Source: JAPHTQ01 sp050295975 (GTDB lineage Bacteria; Pseudomonadota; Gammaproteobacteria; Thiohalomonadales; Thiohalomonadaceae). From it: 64,000 bases of DNA. Shown here piece by piece: positions 40,624 to 48,589 of the stretch. Within the stretch, counting starts at the first letter, position 1. Each line of letters starts with the position of its first letter. Under the pieces are notes generated by a model that saw only the letters and a list, made by a program, of their open reading frames with translations, was not told the origin of the DNA and did not search any database. Location: positions 20,540 to 84,539 of the forward strand of contig JBNKQR010000003.1 in the NCBI GenBank assembly GCA_050295975.1. The letters are read 5' to 3'. The position numbers and the translations under genes were made by a program.

Positions 40624-41118
40624 ATGAAGCGATTACAACAGCTTCTCAGCGTACTACCGGCCCTGTTGGTGCTGGCGGTACTGTCAGCACCAGCCTCCGC
40701 TGGTGAAAAAGAACACGGTGTAGGGCCTAACATCCCTGCACCGGTCAAGGGTGAGCAGTGTGTTGAAGATACTGCGGACATGCGCAGGAATCACATGAAA
40801 TACCTGCTCAAGCACCGCAATGAGACTCTGCGCGAAGGTATTCGTACCAAGCAGCACAGCCTCAAACAGTGTCTTGAGTGCCATGTTCCTGCGACGTCGC
40901 AAGCGACCCGCAGCGAAGGCGAGCACTTCTGCAAGAACTGCCACACCTATGTGGGCGTCACCCTCGACTGTTTTGAGTGCCACGCCACCAAGCCGGAAAA
41001 GTCAGCTCAGTTCCATCCGCTGACCAGCCCGTCGATGAAGGCGCTGAAATCACAACCTGCCGCGGAGATGCTCAACCAGCTTGCCGCGAGTGAGACCAAT
41101 ACAGGTGCCATGCAATGA
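40624..41118 (+). CDS. dsrJ: DsrJ, periplasmic triheme cytochrome c
   Basis: A 164-residue exported cytochrome with signal peptide (LLSVLPALLVLAVLSAPASA, cleavage before GEKEHG). Three CxxCH haem sites are visible: CLECH, CKNCH and CFECH. It is the periplasmic subunit of DsrMKJOP. Its stop overlaps the dsrO start as ATGA, showing translational coupling. Length matches DsrJ. Confidence 0.96.
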   Translation: MKRLQQLLSVLPALLVLAVLSAPASAGEKEHGVGPNIPAPVKGEQCVEDTADMRRNHMKYLLKHRNETLREGIRTKQHSLKQCLECHVPATSQATRSEGEHFCKNCHTYVGVTLDCFECHATKPEKSAQFHPLTSPSMKALKSQPAAEMLNQLAASETNTGAMQ

Positions 41119-41882
41119 GTGAGATGAAGCAAACGGATCCGTCACGCCGCGACTTCTTCAGCAACGGCGCCAAACTGGCCGCCGCTGTCACCCTGGCCCC
41201 CGGCGTATTGCTCTACAGTACCGCCCAGGCCCGTCCTGCCGATCAGGCCGCCAGCAGCGATGTTCGCTGGGGCATGCTGGTTGACACCACCCAGTGTGCC
41301 AGTGGCTGCAATGCCTGTGTTACCGGCTGCCAGCAGGAGAACGGCTGGGGTGCCGGTTCCGAAGATGAACAGCACTCCTCCGCTAATCAAAAGGCCCAGT
41401 GGATTCGCAAGATCGACCTACGTAACACCTCCACCGGCCACGTCCAGTCGCTACCGATGATGTGTCAGCACTGCGAAAACCCACCCTGCGTAGATGTCTG
41501 CCCCACCGGCGCTTCAATGAAGCGTGAAGACGGCATTGTGCTGGTAGACCGCCACATCTGCATCGGCTGTCGCTACTGCATGATGGCCTGCCCTTACAAG
41601 GCCCGCTCCTTTGTTCACGAAGAGCTGGAGCACCAGCGCGAGCACATGCCACGTGGCAAGGGCACTGTCGAGGCCTGCACGCTCTGCGTACACAAGCTGG
41701 ATGCCGGCGACGGCACCACCGCCTGTGCCGAGGCCTGCAACAGCAGCGGCAACAAAGCCATTCTCGTCGGCGACCTGAAAGATCCCAAGAGTGAGATTGC
41801 TCAGGCCGTAGCCCGTCACACCACCACCCAGGTGCGCGCCGATCTCGGTCTCAACACCGGCGTCCGCTATCGCGGTATCTGA
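41115..41882 (+). CDS. dsrO: DsrO, Tat-exported ferredoxin-like subunit
   Basis: A 255-residue periplasmic iron-sulfur protein. The N-terminus has a twin-arginine motif (SRRDFFSNGAK) and hydrophobic stretch ending at AQA. Cys motifs for four [4Fe-4S] clusters follow: CASGCNACVTGCQ, CQHCENPPCVDVCPTG, CIGCRYCMMACPY and CTLCVHKLDAG...CAEAC. It relates to the DmsB/HybA group and pairs with DsrP. It overlaps dsrJ by four bases. Confidence 0.96.
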   Translation: MSEMKQTDPSRRDFFSNGAKLAAAVTLAPGVLLYSTAQARPADQAASSDVRWGMLVDTTQCASGCNACVTGCQQENGWGAGSEDEQHSSANQKAQWIRKIDLRNTSTGHVQSLPMMCQHCENPPCVDVCPTGASMKREDGIVLVDRHICIGCRYCMMACPYKARSFVHEELEHQREHMPRGKGTVEACTLCVHKLDAGDGTTACAEACNSSGNKAILVGDLKDPKSEIAQAVARHTTTQVRADLGLNTGVRYRGI

Positions 41883-41897
41883 GAGGAAGGGTAAAAG

Positions 41898-43106
41898 ATG
41901 AAAAAACCACTATTTACACAAATCGGCGCGGGCGCAGGCTTTTACACACTGCTTATGGCCCTCGGTGCGGTAATCGCTGTCGGTATGCTGGCGGTCTACC
42001 ACATGGAGCACAACGGCCACTGGGTCACCGGCATGAGCCAACAGATCGTTTGGGGTATGCCGCATGTGTTCGCTATCTTCCTCATCGTCGCCGCCTCCGG
42101 TGCACTGAATGTCGCCTCCATTGGCTCGGTCTTCGGCAAAAAGATCTACAAACCACTGGCGCCGCTCTCCGGTCTACTCGCCATCACCCTGCTGCTTGGC
42201 GGCCTGACTATTCTGGTGCTCGACCTGGGCCGTCCGGATCGACTCATCGTCGCGATGACCCACTACAACTTCAAGTCGATCTTCGCCTGGAACATCATTC
42301 TGTATAACGGCTTCCTTGGTCTGGTCGGTGTTTACCTCTGGACCATGATGGAAAAGCGGATGAATCGCTTCACACCAGCAGCCGGTATGGCCGCCTTTAT
42401 CTGGCGTCTGATACTGACCACCGGTACCGGTTCTATCTTCGGCTTCCTCGTTGCTCGTCAGGGTTACGACGCGGCAATCATGGCACCAATGTTCATCGTC
42501 ATGTCCTTCTCCTTCGGTCTGGCGATCTTCCTGCTGGTGCTGATGGGTACATACAAAGTCACCGTTCGCCCACTGGGTGATGTCATCCTCAAGCGCCTGA
42601 AGAACCTGCTTGGTGTATTCATCGCCGGCGCCTTCTACTTTGTCGCTGCGATGCACCTTACCAACCTCTACGCAACCGAACATCACGGCGTTGAGGCCTT
42701 CATCCTGCGTGACGGCGGGATCTACACCAGCCTGTTCTGGTACGGTTATGTCCTGCTTGGCACCCTGGTTCCACTGGCCCTGCTTTACGGACCTACTGGG
42801 ATGAAGCGTGGCTCAATTACCCTCGCTTCTCTGCTGGTAGTGGTTGGTGGTTTCTCCGCCATCTACGTCATCGTGATCGGTGGCCAGGCCTACCCGTTGC
42901 AACTCTTCCCGGGCTATGAACTCAGCAGCACCTTTGAGGGTGGCGTGAACTCCCCCGCTTACGCCTACAGCCCGAGCATCTACGAAACCCTGCTTGGTTT
43001 CGCAGGTGTCGCCCTCACCCTGGCAATGACTGTGGTAGCAATGAAAAACCTGCGATTCCTGCCGGCAAGTTTGGCAGATGCAGAGGTTGATCCTCACGCG
43101 AAGTAA
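41898..43106 (+). CDS. dsrP: DsrP, NrfD-family membrane subunit
   Basis: A 402-residue NrfD/PsrC-like integral membrane protein with about ten transmembrane helices (first: FYTLLMALGAVIAVGMLAVY). Motifs include FAIFLIVAASGALNVASIGSVFG, LDLGRPDRLIVAM and MHLTNLYATEHHG. It is probably the quinone-interacting membrane anchor for DsrO/J. It is the last gene of the core operon and is followed by an intrinsic terminator. Confidence 0.96.
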   Translation: MKKPLFTQIGAGAGFYTLLMALGAVIAVGMLAVYHMEHNGHWVTGMSQQIVWGMPHVFAIFLIVAASGALNVASIGSVFGKKIYKPLAPLSGLLAITLLLGGLTILVLDLGRPDRLIVAMTHYNFKSIFAWNIILYNGFLGLVGVYLWTMMEKRMNRFTPAAGMAAFIWRLILTTGTGSIFGFLVARQGYDAAIMAPMFIVMSFSFGLAIFLLVLMGTYKVTVRPLGDVILKRLKNLLGVFIAGAFYFVAAMHLTNLYATEHHGVEAFILRDGGIYTSLFWYGYVLLGTLVPLALLYGPTGMKRGSITLASLLVVVGGFSAIYVIVIGGQAYPLQLFPGYELSSTFEGGVNSPAYAYSPSIYETLLGFAGVALTLAMTVVAMKNLRFLPASLADAEVDPHAK

Positions 43107-43135
43107 TCGCAGGAAGTTTTACAGGCAGTACGCAG

Positions 43136-43172
43136 CACCGATGTGACCGTATGGTTCATCGGTGTTTTTTTT
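43136..43172 (+). terminator. Intrinsic terminator of the dsrABEFHCMKLJOP operon
   Basis: CACCGATG (43136-43143) pairs with CATCGGTG (43157-43164), possibly extended inward by ACC/GGT, followed by eight T (43165-43172). It begins 30 bases after the dsrP stop. Its presence argues against translating the long upstream frame of the next gene. Confidence 0.85.
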
Positions 43173-43244
43173 GCCTTCCTTCTCGTAATCCAGCCGGGTA
43201 TAACATTTCAAAAGCCTGTTAACCTTTTGGTTTATACTCAGCGA

Positions 43245-43694
43245 ATGAGTCAAACAAACAACACTATCGGCTGGCGCGAGTGGGTTTCACTACCAGGCCT
43301 TGGGATTGATCGGATCAAGGCAAAAATTGATACCGGCGCCAGAACCTCCGCCATCCATGCCTTTGAGGTCGATGAATTTTTTGACGCCGGAATTAAAATG
43401 GTTCGATTCTCTATCCACCCAATTCAAAAACGTAATGACATTGTGCAAACCTGCGTGGCACCGGTAGTGGATGAGCGCATGGTCAGTGACTCAGGTGGGC
43501 ATCGAGAGAAGCGCTATGTAATTAATTGCCCGATACGCCTGGGTGAACATGAGTGGCCCATCGAAATCACCCTGACAAACCGAGACACCATGCTGTTTCG
43601 CATGTTATTAGGACGTACTGCACTGGCGGGAAAATTCCTGGTCCAGCCAGAATCCTCCTTCCTTTTCGGTCAGCCGAAACCGTTAACGAGATAA
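43245..43694 (+). CDS. Retropepsin-like (ATP-dependent zinc protease family) protein
   Basis: A 149-residue PF05618-type protein: GWREWVSLPGLGIDRIKAKIDTGARTSAIHAF contains the DTGA aspartic-protease motif of the retropepsin fold, then INCPIRLGEHEWPIEITLTNR and FRMLLGRTALAG. These proteins commonly sit with rimK and an aspartoacylase-like gene, exactly as here. ATG 43245 is chosen because the conserved domain begins there and the dsr terminator lies inside the longer frame. Enzymatic activity in this family is poorly known. Confidence 0.85.
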   Translation: MSQTNNTIGWREWVSLPGLGIDRIKAKIDTGARTSAIHAFEVDEFFDAGIKMVRFSIHPIQKRNDIVQTCVAPVVDERMVSDSGGHREKRYVINCPIRLGEHEWPIEITLTNRDTMLFRMLLGRTALAGKFLVQPESSFLFGQPKPLTR

Positions 43695-43698
43695 TGTT

Positions 43699-44604
43699 AT
43701 GAAAATCGCCATTCTTTCACGCAATCGCAAGCTCTACTCAACACGTCGACTGGTAGAGGCGTGCGAAGAGCGCGGCCACGAAGTGCACGTTATCGATACC
43801 CTTCGTTGCTACATGAATATCACCTCGGAAAAACCGGAGCTGCACTATAAGGGTGAGGATCTGATCGGTTTTGATGCGGTCATTCCTCGTATCGGCGCCT
43901 CTGTCACCTTCTACGGCACCGCGGTTTTGCGTCAATTCGAAATGATGGGAGTATTTCCTGTTAGCGAATCGGTAGCGATTAGCCGTTCTCGTGACAAATT
44001 ACGTTCGCTACAACTGCTTTCACGCGATGGTATAGGTTTGCCAAAAACTGGTTTCGCGAACTCACCGGACGATGTTCAGGACTTGATCAAGATGGTGGGT
44101 GGGGCACCACTGGTGATTAAGCTACTGGAAGGGACTCAAGGTATCGGCGTGGTACTGGCTGAAACCAAAAAGGCAGCAGAGAGTGTTATTGAAGCCTTTA
44201 TGGGTTTGAAGGCCAACATTCTGGTGCAGGAGTTTATTAAAGAGGCAGGTGGTGCGGACATCCGTTGCTTTGTTATTGATGGAAAGGTAGTAGCCGCAAT
44301 GAAACGTCAGGGTCTGGAGGGAGAGTTTCGTTCCAACCTGCACCGTGGTGGTACCGCCACCCTGGTTAAATTATCCCCTAAAGAACGCGCCACCGCAGTA
44401 AGGGCCGCTAAGGTGATGGGACTTAATGTTGCCGGTGTCGATATTTTGCGCTCTGAGCGCGGCCCGTTGGTAATGGAGGTTAACTCATCCCCCGGTCTGG
44501 AAGGGATCGAATCTGCCACTGGCAAGGATGTGGCAGGAATGATCATTGAGTTTATCGAGAAAAACGCCAAACCCAACAAGACTAGAACCCGTGGCAAAGG
44601 TTAA
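43699..44604 (+). CDS. rimK: ATP-grasp alpha-L-glutamate ligase, RimK family
   Basis: A 301-residue ATP-grasp enzyme adding glutamate to a protein or peptide C-terminus. Motifs: KIAILSRNRKLYSTRRL, VIPRIGASVTFYGTAVLRQFE, SRSRDKLRSLQLLSRDGIGLPKT, VIKLLEGTQGIGV, LVQEFIKEAGGADIRCFVIDGK, VMEVNSSPGLEGIE. Length matches RimK. It begins 4 bases after the protease gene and overlaps the next gene, so the three form a unit. Ribosomal protein S6 is the known substrate in E. coli; the target here is unknown. Confidence 0.94.
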   Translation: MKIAILSRNRKLYSTRRLVEACEERGHEVHVIDTLRCYMNITSEKPELHYKGEDLIGFDAVIPRIGASVTFYGTAVLRQFEMMGVFPVSESVAISRSRDKLRSLQLLSRDGIGLPKTGFANSPDDVQDLIKMVGGAPLVIKLLEGTQGIGVVLAETKKAAESVIEAFMGLKANILVQEFIKEAGGADIRCFVIDGKVVAAMKRQGLEGEFRSNLHRGGTATLVKLSPKERATAVRAAKVMGLNVAGVDILRSERGPLVMEVNSSPGLEGIESATGKDVAGMIIEFIEKNAKPNKTRTRGKG

Positions 44605-45655
44605 TCATCAGGAACTGGTGATCGGTGGCATCACCATCGAACCGGGTAGCCGTCAAAGTATCGATCTGCCCATCGCGAGACTCCACACCCACACACCGTT
44701 AGTAATGCCGGTACAGATTCTCCGTGGTCGACGTGATGGTCCGATTCTTTTTGTTAGCGCCGCGCTTCACGGTGATGAACTTAACGGTGTCGAAATCATT
44801 CGTCGACTGTTGCAACAAAAGAGTCTTAACAAACTACGTGGCACCCTGGTCGCTATTCCCATCGTCAATCTCTATGGCGTTATCAACCACTCGCGCTACC
44901 TTCCCGATCGACGCGATCTAAACCGTAGCTTTCCCGGATCTGAACGTGGCTCCCCTGCCAGCCGACTGGCTTATAAATTTATGAATGAAATCGTTGCCAA
45001 CTGCACCCACGGCATCGACATCCATACCGGTGCTATGCATCGCAATAATCTACCGCAAGTCCGCGCCAATCTGGAACATGAAGAGACCAATCGACTGGCA
45101 CACGCCTTTGGCACACCGGTGATCCTGAACTCTGATGTCCGTGACGGTTCGTTGCGCCAATCTGCTGCTGAACACGGTATCCCCATGCTGCTCTATGAAG
45201 CTGGACAGGCGTTACAGTTTGATGAGCTATCCATCCGAGCCGGCGTGAAGGGCATTGTCAGCGTAATGCGTGAACTGGAAATGCTGCCCCCGAGTCGTTC
45301 ACGCAGCAAAAAGATCATTGATCCGCTGGTTGCCCGTTCATCACAATGGATACGCGCCCCTGAAAGTGGCATCTTCCGCGCATTTACAGCATTGGGAACA
45401 AAAGTAAATAAAGGTGATCTCCTCGGCATGATCGATTCACCCTACGGCGACAGCGAAGCTGAAGTGATCTCCAGCATCAGCGGCCTGGTGATTGGTCGCA
45501 CCAATTTGCCCCTGATCAACGAGGGGGATGCGTTGTTTCATATCGCGCGCTTCTCGAGCGGTAAAGATGCGGCTGACAAGGTTGAGGAGTTTACCGAGGC
45601 GCATTTCCCCACAGATGAGGAAGATGATGCCTATGAAGACCCACAGATTATTTAA
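44591..45655 (+). CDS. Succinylglutamate desuccinylase/aspartoacylase family protein
   Basis: A 354-residue zinc carboxypeptidase-like protein: ILFVSAALHGDELNGVEIIRRLL (metal-binding HGDE), DLNRSFPGSERGSPASRLA, ANCTHGIDIHTGAMHRNNLPQVRANL and PMLLYEAGQALQFDE, followed by a C-terminal beta/lipoyl-like stretch (GIFRAFTALGTKVNKGDLLGMI). GTG 44591 overlaps rimK by 14 bases and is preferred to a TTG 45 bases upstream. It may remove or process amino-acid additions made by the RimK partner. Confidence 0.88.
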   Translation: MAKVNHQELVIGGITIEPGSRQSIDLPIARLHTHTPLVMPVQILRGRRDGPILFVSAALHGDELNGVEIIRRLLQQKSLNKLRGTLVAIPIVNLYGVINHSRYLPDRRDLNRSFPGSERGSPASRLAYKFMNEIVANCTHGIDIHTGAMHRNNLPQVRANLEHEETNRLAHAFGTPVILNSDVRDGSLRQSAAEHGIPMLLYEAGQALQFDELSIRAGVKGIVSVMRELEMLPPSRSRSKKIIDPLVARSSQWIRAPESGIFRAFTALGTKVNKGDLLGMIDSPYGDSEAEVISSISGLVIGRTNLPLINEGDALFHIARFSSGKDAADKVEEFTEAHFPTDEEDDAYEDPQII

Positions 45656-45769
45656 ACACCCAATTGACCGCATAAAGTCCCAATGCGACATCTCTCGCAA
45701 AACGCTTTAAAATCCCCTCCTGCGGACCAACATATAGGCACACTGCCACCCGCAACGAGAGATTAGCCA

Positions 45770-46774
45770 ATGAGCCAGCAAGAACACCCGTTTGCACAAT
45801 ATGTCCGTATCCTCGGTAAGGGCCGTAATGGCTCCCGTGGCCTGACTGGCGACGAGATGCGCGATGCGATGCGCATGGTGATGCGCCACGAGGTCGAGCC
45901 GATCCAGCTCGGTGCCTTCCTGATGCTAATGCGGGTCAAGGAAGAGAGCCCGGAAGAGGTGGCTGCGGCGGTCGAAGCGGTACGCGAGAGCCTCGAAATC
46001 CCTGCCGATGCTCCAAAACCTGACCTGGACTGGTCTTCATACGCAGGCAAGAAGCGGGTTCTGCCCTGGTATCTACTGGCGACCCTGCTGATGGCTGAGA
46101 ATGGAATACGCATCTTCATGCACGGCGCTGCAGGCCACACCGCTGGCCGTATTTACACTAAAGACGTGCTGCCGCAACTAGGCGTCCCGGTGGCCAAAAG
46201 CATCGCTGATGCGGCCCTGCAGCTGGAACAGAACAACTTCTGCTATCTCGATCTGGAGAAGATGAGCCCTCGGCTCCATGAAATCATCGAACTGCGCCCC
46301 CTCCTCGGCCTGCGCTCGCCGGTGCACACCATCGCCCGCATGCTCAATCCGTTCAATGCTGATCATGTCATGCAGGGCATTTTCCACCCCGGCTACCGCC
46401 CTACCCATCAGGAGGCGGGCCAGTTGCTCAATATCCCCCATCTCGCGGTGATCAAGGGCGAGGGCGGCGAGATCGAGCGCAATCCTGACATGGAGCTGTT
46501 GCTCCAGGGTGTGCGCCACGGTGAGATGTTTGAAGAGGAGTGGCCAGCCATGTTCAGCAAACGCCATGTGCGTCCAGACGAGATGGATGTGAACGACCTG
46601 ATCGCCGTATGGAACGGCAGCAAGCAGGACGAATACGCCGAGGGCGCTGTGATCGGCACCGTCGCCCTCTCTCTATCCACACTGGGCCGTGCCGCCAGCC
46701 GCGAAGAGGCCGAAGCCCAGGCCCGAACCATGTGGGATGCGCGCAACCGCACCCGCTTTGCCAGCGCGGCCTGA
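45770..46774 (+). CDS. TrpD2/YbiB-like glycosyltransferase family 3 protein
   Basis: A 334-residue protein of the anthranilate phosphoribosyltransferase fold, TrpD2 type: EHPFAQYVRILGKGRNGSRGLT, MRVKEESPEEVAAAVEA, YLLATLLMAENGIRIFMHGAAGHT, LLGLRSPVHTIARMLNPFNA, HLAVIKGEGGEIERNP. TrpD2 proteins are not tryptophan enzymes; E. coli YbiB binds nucleic acid. ATG 45770 has an ACGAGAG site. It ends 1 base before the dsrN start, so the two are co-transcribed. Confidence 0.85.
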   Translation: MSQQEHPFAQYVRILGKGRNGSRGLTGDEMRDAMRMVMRHEVEPIQLGAFLMLMRVKEESPEEVAAAVEAVRESLEIPADAPKPDLDWSSYAGKKRVLPWYLLATLLMAENGIRIFMHGAAGHTAGRIYTKDVLPQLGVPVAKSIADAALQLEQNNFCYLDLEKMSPRLHEIIELRPLLGLRSPVHTIARMLNPFNADHVMQGIFHPGYRPTHQEAGQLLNIPHLAVIKGEGGEIERNPDMELLLQGVRHGEMFEEEWPAMFSKRHVRPDEMDVNDLIAVWNGSKQDEYAEGAVIGTVALSLSTLGRAASREEAEAQARTMWDARNRTRFASAA

Positions 46775-46775
46775 T

Positions 46776-48191
46776 ATGTCTCGACTACTCCTCGGCGCCA
46801 GCCACAAATCCTCTGGCAAGACCACCATCACCCTAGGGATCTGCGCTGCCCTGGCCCACGCTGGGGTCAGGGTACAGCCGTTCAAGAAGGGACCGGACTA
46901 TATCGACCCGGTCTGGCTGGGGCGTGCCGCTGGCCGCACCTGCTACAACCTCGACTTCAACACCATGGGACGGGACGAAATCCGTGATTTCTTCACCCGC
47001 CGTAGCGCTGAGAGCGATATTTCAGTAATCGAGGGTAATATGGGGCTGTTTGACAGCCTCGACGTGGAAGGTAGCGTCAGTAACGCGGAGATGGCCAAGC
47101 TGCTTGAGGCCCCGGTTGTGCTGGTTCTCGACGTGAAAGGGGCCACCCGTAGCGTGGTGCCGGTGATCCTCGGTTTCCAGAAGTTCGACCCGGAGCTAAA
47201 CATCGCCGGGGTGATCCTCAACCGGTTAGCCGGAAATTGCCATGAAGACCGTCTGCATCAGGCCATTGAGCACTACTGTGATATCCCGATCCTCGGCTCT
47301 ATCCGCCGCGACAGGCGTCTGACCATTGACGAGCGCCATCTTGGGCTAATCCCCGGCAATGAAGCGACTGAGGTCGATGCCAAGCTGGCGCAGATCCGCG
47401 AGCTTATTGGCGCGCAGGTCGACCTGGAGGCGCTACGCAGCCTCGCCGGCAGCGCCCCCAGTCTTCCAGAACCCCAGCCCCTCTCCTTCCCTGCACCTGC
47501 CGAGCCGGTACGCATTGCCGTCGTCAGCGATTCCGCCTTCGGCTTCTACTATCCGGACGACCTGGAAGCCCTGGAGGCCGCAGGGGCCGAACTGGTGCCC
47601 TTTGACACCATCAACGATACCGCTCTGCCCGACGCCATCGATGGACTGTTGATTGGTGGTGGCTTCCCCGAGACCCATCTTGAGGAGCTAGAGACCAATC
47701 AGGCCCTGCGTGACGCCATCAGGGAGGCCATCGACAACGGTCTGCCCACTTACGCCGAATGTGGCGGCCTGATGTATCTCTGCCGCTCGATTCAATGGAA
47801 AGAGCAACGTGCTGAGATGGTCGGTGTCATCCCAGGCGACGTGGTGCTGCACCGTATGCCGGTAGGTCGTGGTTACGCCGAGATCGCCGAGACCGAACAC
47901 GCCCCCTGGCCCGGCAGCAAAGCGGGCACACTCTACCCAGTGCATGAATTCCACTACTCCTCAATCGAAAACCTGCCCGAGGGGCTGGACTATGCCTACA
48001 AGATGGAGCGGGGTCAGGGAATCCACAACGGCCATGATGGTATTGTCTACCGCAACCTGCTGGCCAACTATGTACACCTTCGTGATGTAGAGGGTAATCA
48101 CTGGGCACGCCGCTTCGTCGATTTCGTCCGCCAGCGACGTAACGAGTATCAACCGGAACCGGCCGCGGCCGCGCTTCCTCCATTTATGTAA
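46776..48191 (+). CDS. dsrN: DsrN, sirohaem amidase (cobyrinate a,c-diamide synthase family)
   Basis: A 471-residue CobB/CbiA-type glutamine-dependent amidotransferase. The N-terminal P-loop is GASHKSSGKTTITLG, with PFKKGPDYIDPVW and VIEGNMGLFD; the C-terminal class I glutaminase has YAECGGLMYLC (nucleophile Cys) and a later catalytic His. In Allochromatium, DsrN amidates sirohaem for DsrAB. ATG 46776 matches the family start; an upstream in-frame extension has no homology. It is placed between the TrpD2-like gene and dsrR. Confidence 0.94.
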   Translation: MSRLLLGASHKSSGKTTITLGICAALAHAGVRVQPFKKGPDYIDPVWLGRAAGRTCYNLDFNTMGRDEIRDFFTRRSAESDISVIEGNMGLFDSLDVEGSVSNAEMAKLLEAPVVLVLDVKGATRSVVPVILGFQKFDPELNIAGVILNRLAGNCHEDRLHQAIEHYCDIPILGSIRRDRRLTIDERHLGLIPGNEATEVDAKLAQIRELIGAQVDLEALRSLAGSAPSLPEPQPLSFPAPAEPVRIAVVSDSAFGFYYPDDLEALEAAGAELVPFDTINDTALPDAIDGLLIGGGFPETHLEELETNQALRDAIREAIDNGLPTYAECGGLMYLCRSIQWKEQRAEMVGVIPGDVVLHRMPVGRGYAEIAETEHAPWPGSKAGTLYPVHEFHYSSIENLPEGLDYAYKMERGQGIHNGHDGIVYRNLLANYVHLRDVEGNHWARRFVDFVRQRRNEYQPEPAAAALPPFM

Positions 48192-48205
48192 TAAGAGGTA
48201 TTTGC

Positions 48206-48520
48206 ATGATTACACTCACCGAGAAAGCGATCGAACAGGTCAAACAGGCCGCCGAACAGAGCGAAGCTGCCGGTCTGGCCCTGCGTCTGGCAGCGCGCCG
48301 TAACACCGACGGCAGCATGGAGTACGGCATGGGTTTCGATGACCCCACCGATGACGACATGGTGTTCCGCTTTGGTGATGTGGAAGTGGTAATGAACGGT
48401 GAATATGGCCCACTGCTCAAGGGCACCACCATCGATTTCGTCGAACTCGAACCGGGCCAGTGGCATTTTATTTTCCAGAACCCAAACGACGCCAATTACC
48501 AGCCAGGTGATGGCAATTAA
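48206..48520 (+). CDS. dsrR: DsrR, IscA-like protein without cluster cysteines
   Basis: A 104-residue A-type (HesB/IscA-like) protein: ITLTEKAIEQVKQAAEQSEAAGLALRLAARR, YGMGFDDPTDDD, VEVVMNGEYGPLLKGTTIDFVE. The three Cys ligands of IscA are absent, and this is known for DsrR, which acts after transcription in Allochromatium rather than in cluster transfer. It begins 14 bases after dsrN. Confidence 0.92.
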   Translation: MITLTEKAIEQVKQAAEQSEAAGLALRLAARRNTDGSMEYGMGFDDPTDDDMVFRFGDVEVVMNGEYGPLLKGTTIDFVELEPGQWHFIFQNPNDANYQPGDGN

Positions 48521-48542
48521 GGGGAATCCCTGTTTAGGGCTG

Positions 48543-48551
48543 TGGTATTAT
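48543..48551 (+). promoter_or_regulatory. Putative extended -10 promoter of the two-component system
   Basis: TGGTATTAT, a consensus-like extended -10, 38 bases before the preferred ATG of the histidine kinase. It lies in a 16-base string (48539-48554) identical to the one in front of the dsr-divergent group at 31825-31840 (minus strand). No good -35 is seen. Confidence 0.45.
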
Positions 48552-48589
48552 CGCCGCTTCGTGAAAAGGTAGCGGGTGACACGAGTAAC

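Noticed and set aside
42174..42686. A 170-codon minus-strand frame within dsrP
   Set aside because: Rich in His/Glu/Asp as expected for the complement of membrane codons; no independent support.
43143..43244. Longer N-terminus of the retropepsin-like protein with a hydrophobic start
   Set aside because: This stretch contains the intrinsic terminator of the dsr operon, and the conserved domain starts at 43245.
44546..44590. TTG start for the aspartoacylase-like gene with long overlap into rimK
   Set aside because: The extra 15 codons only re-read rimK in another frame and lack family similarity; GTG 44591 is more economical.
46689..46775. Upstream extension of dsrN
   Set aside because: Pro/Ala/Arg-rich shadow of the TrpD2-like gene; the P-loop domain begins at 46776.
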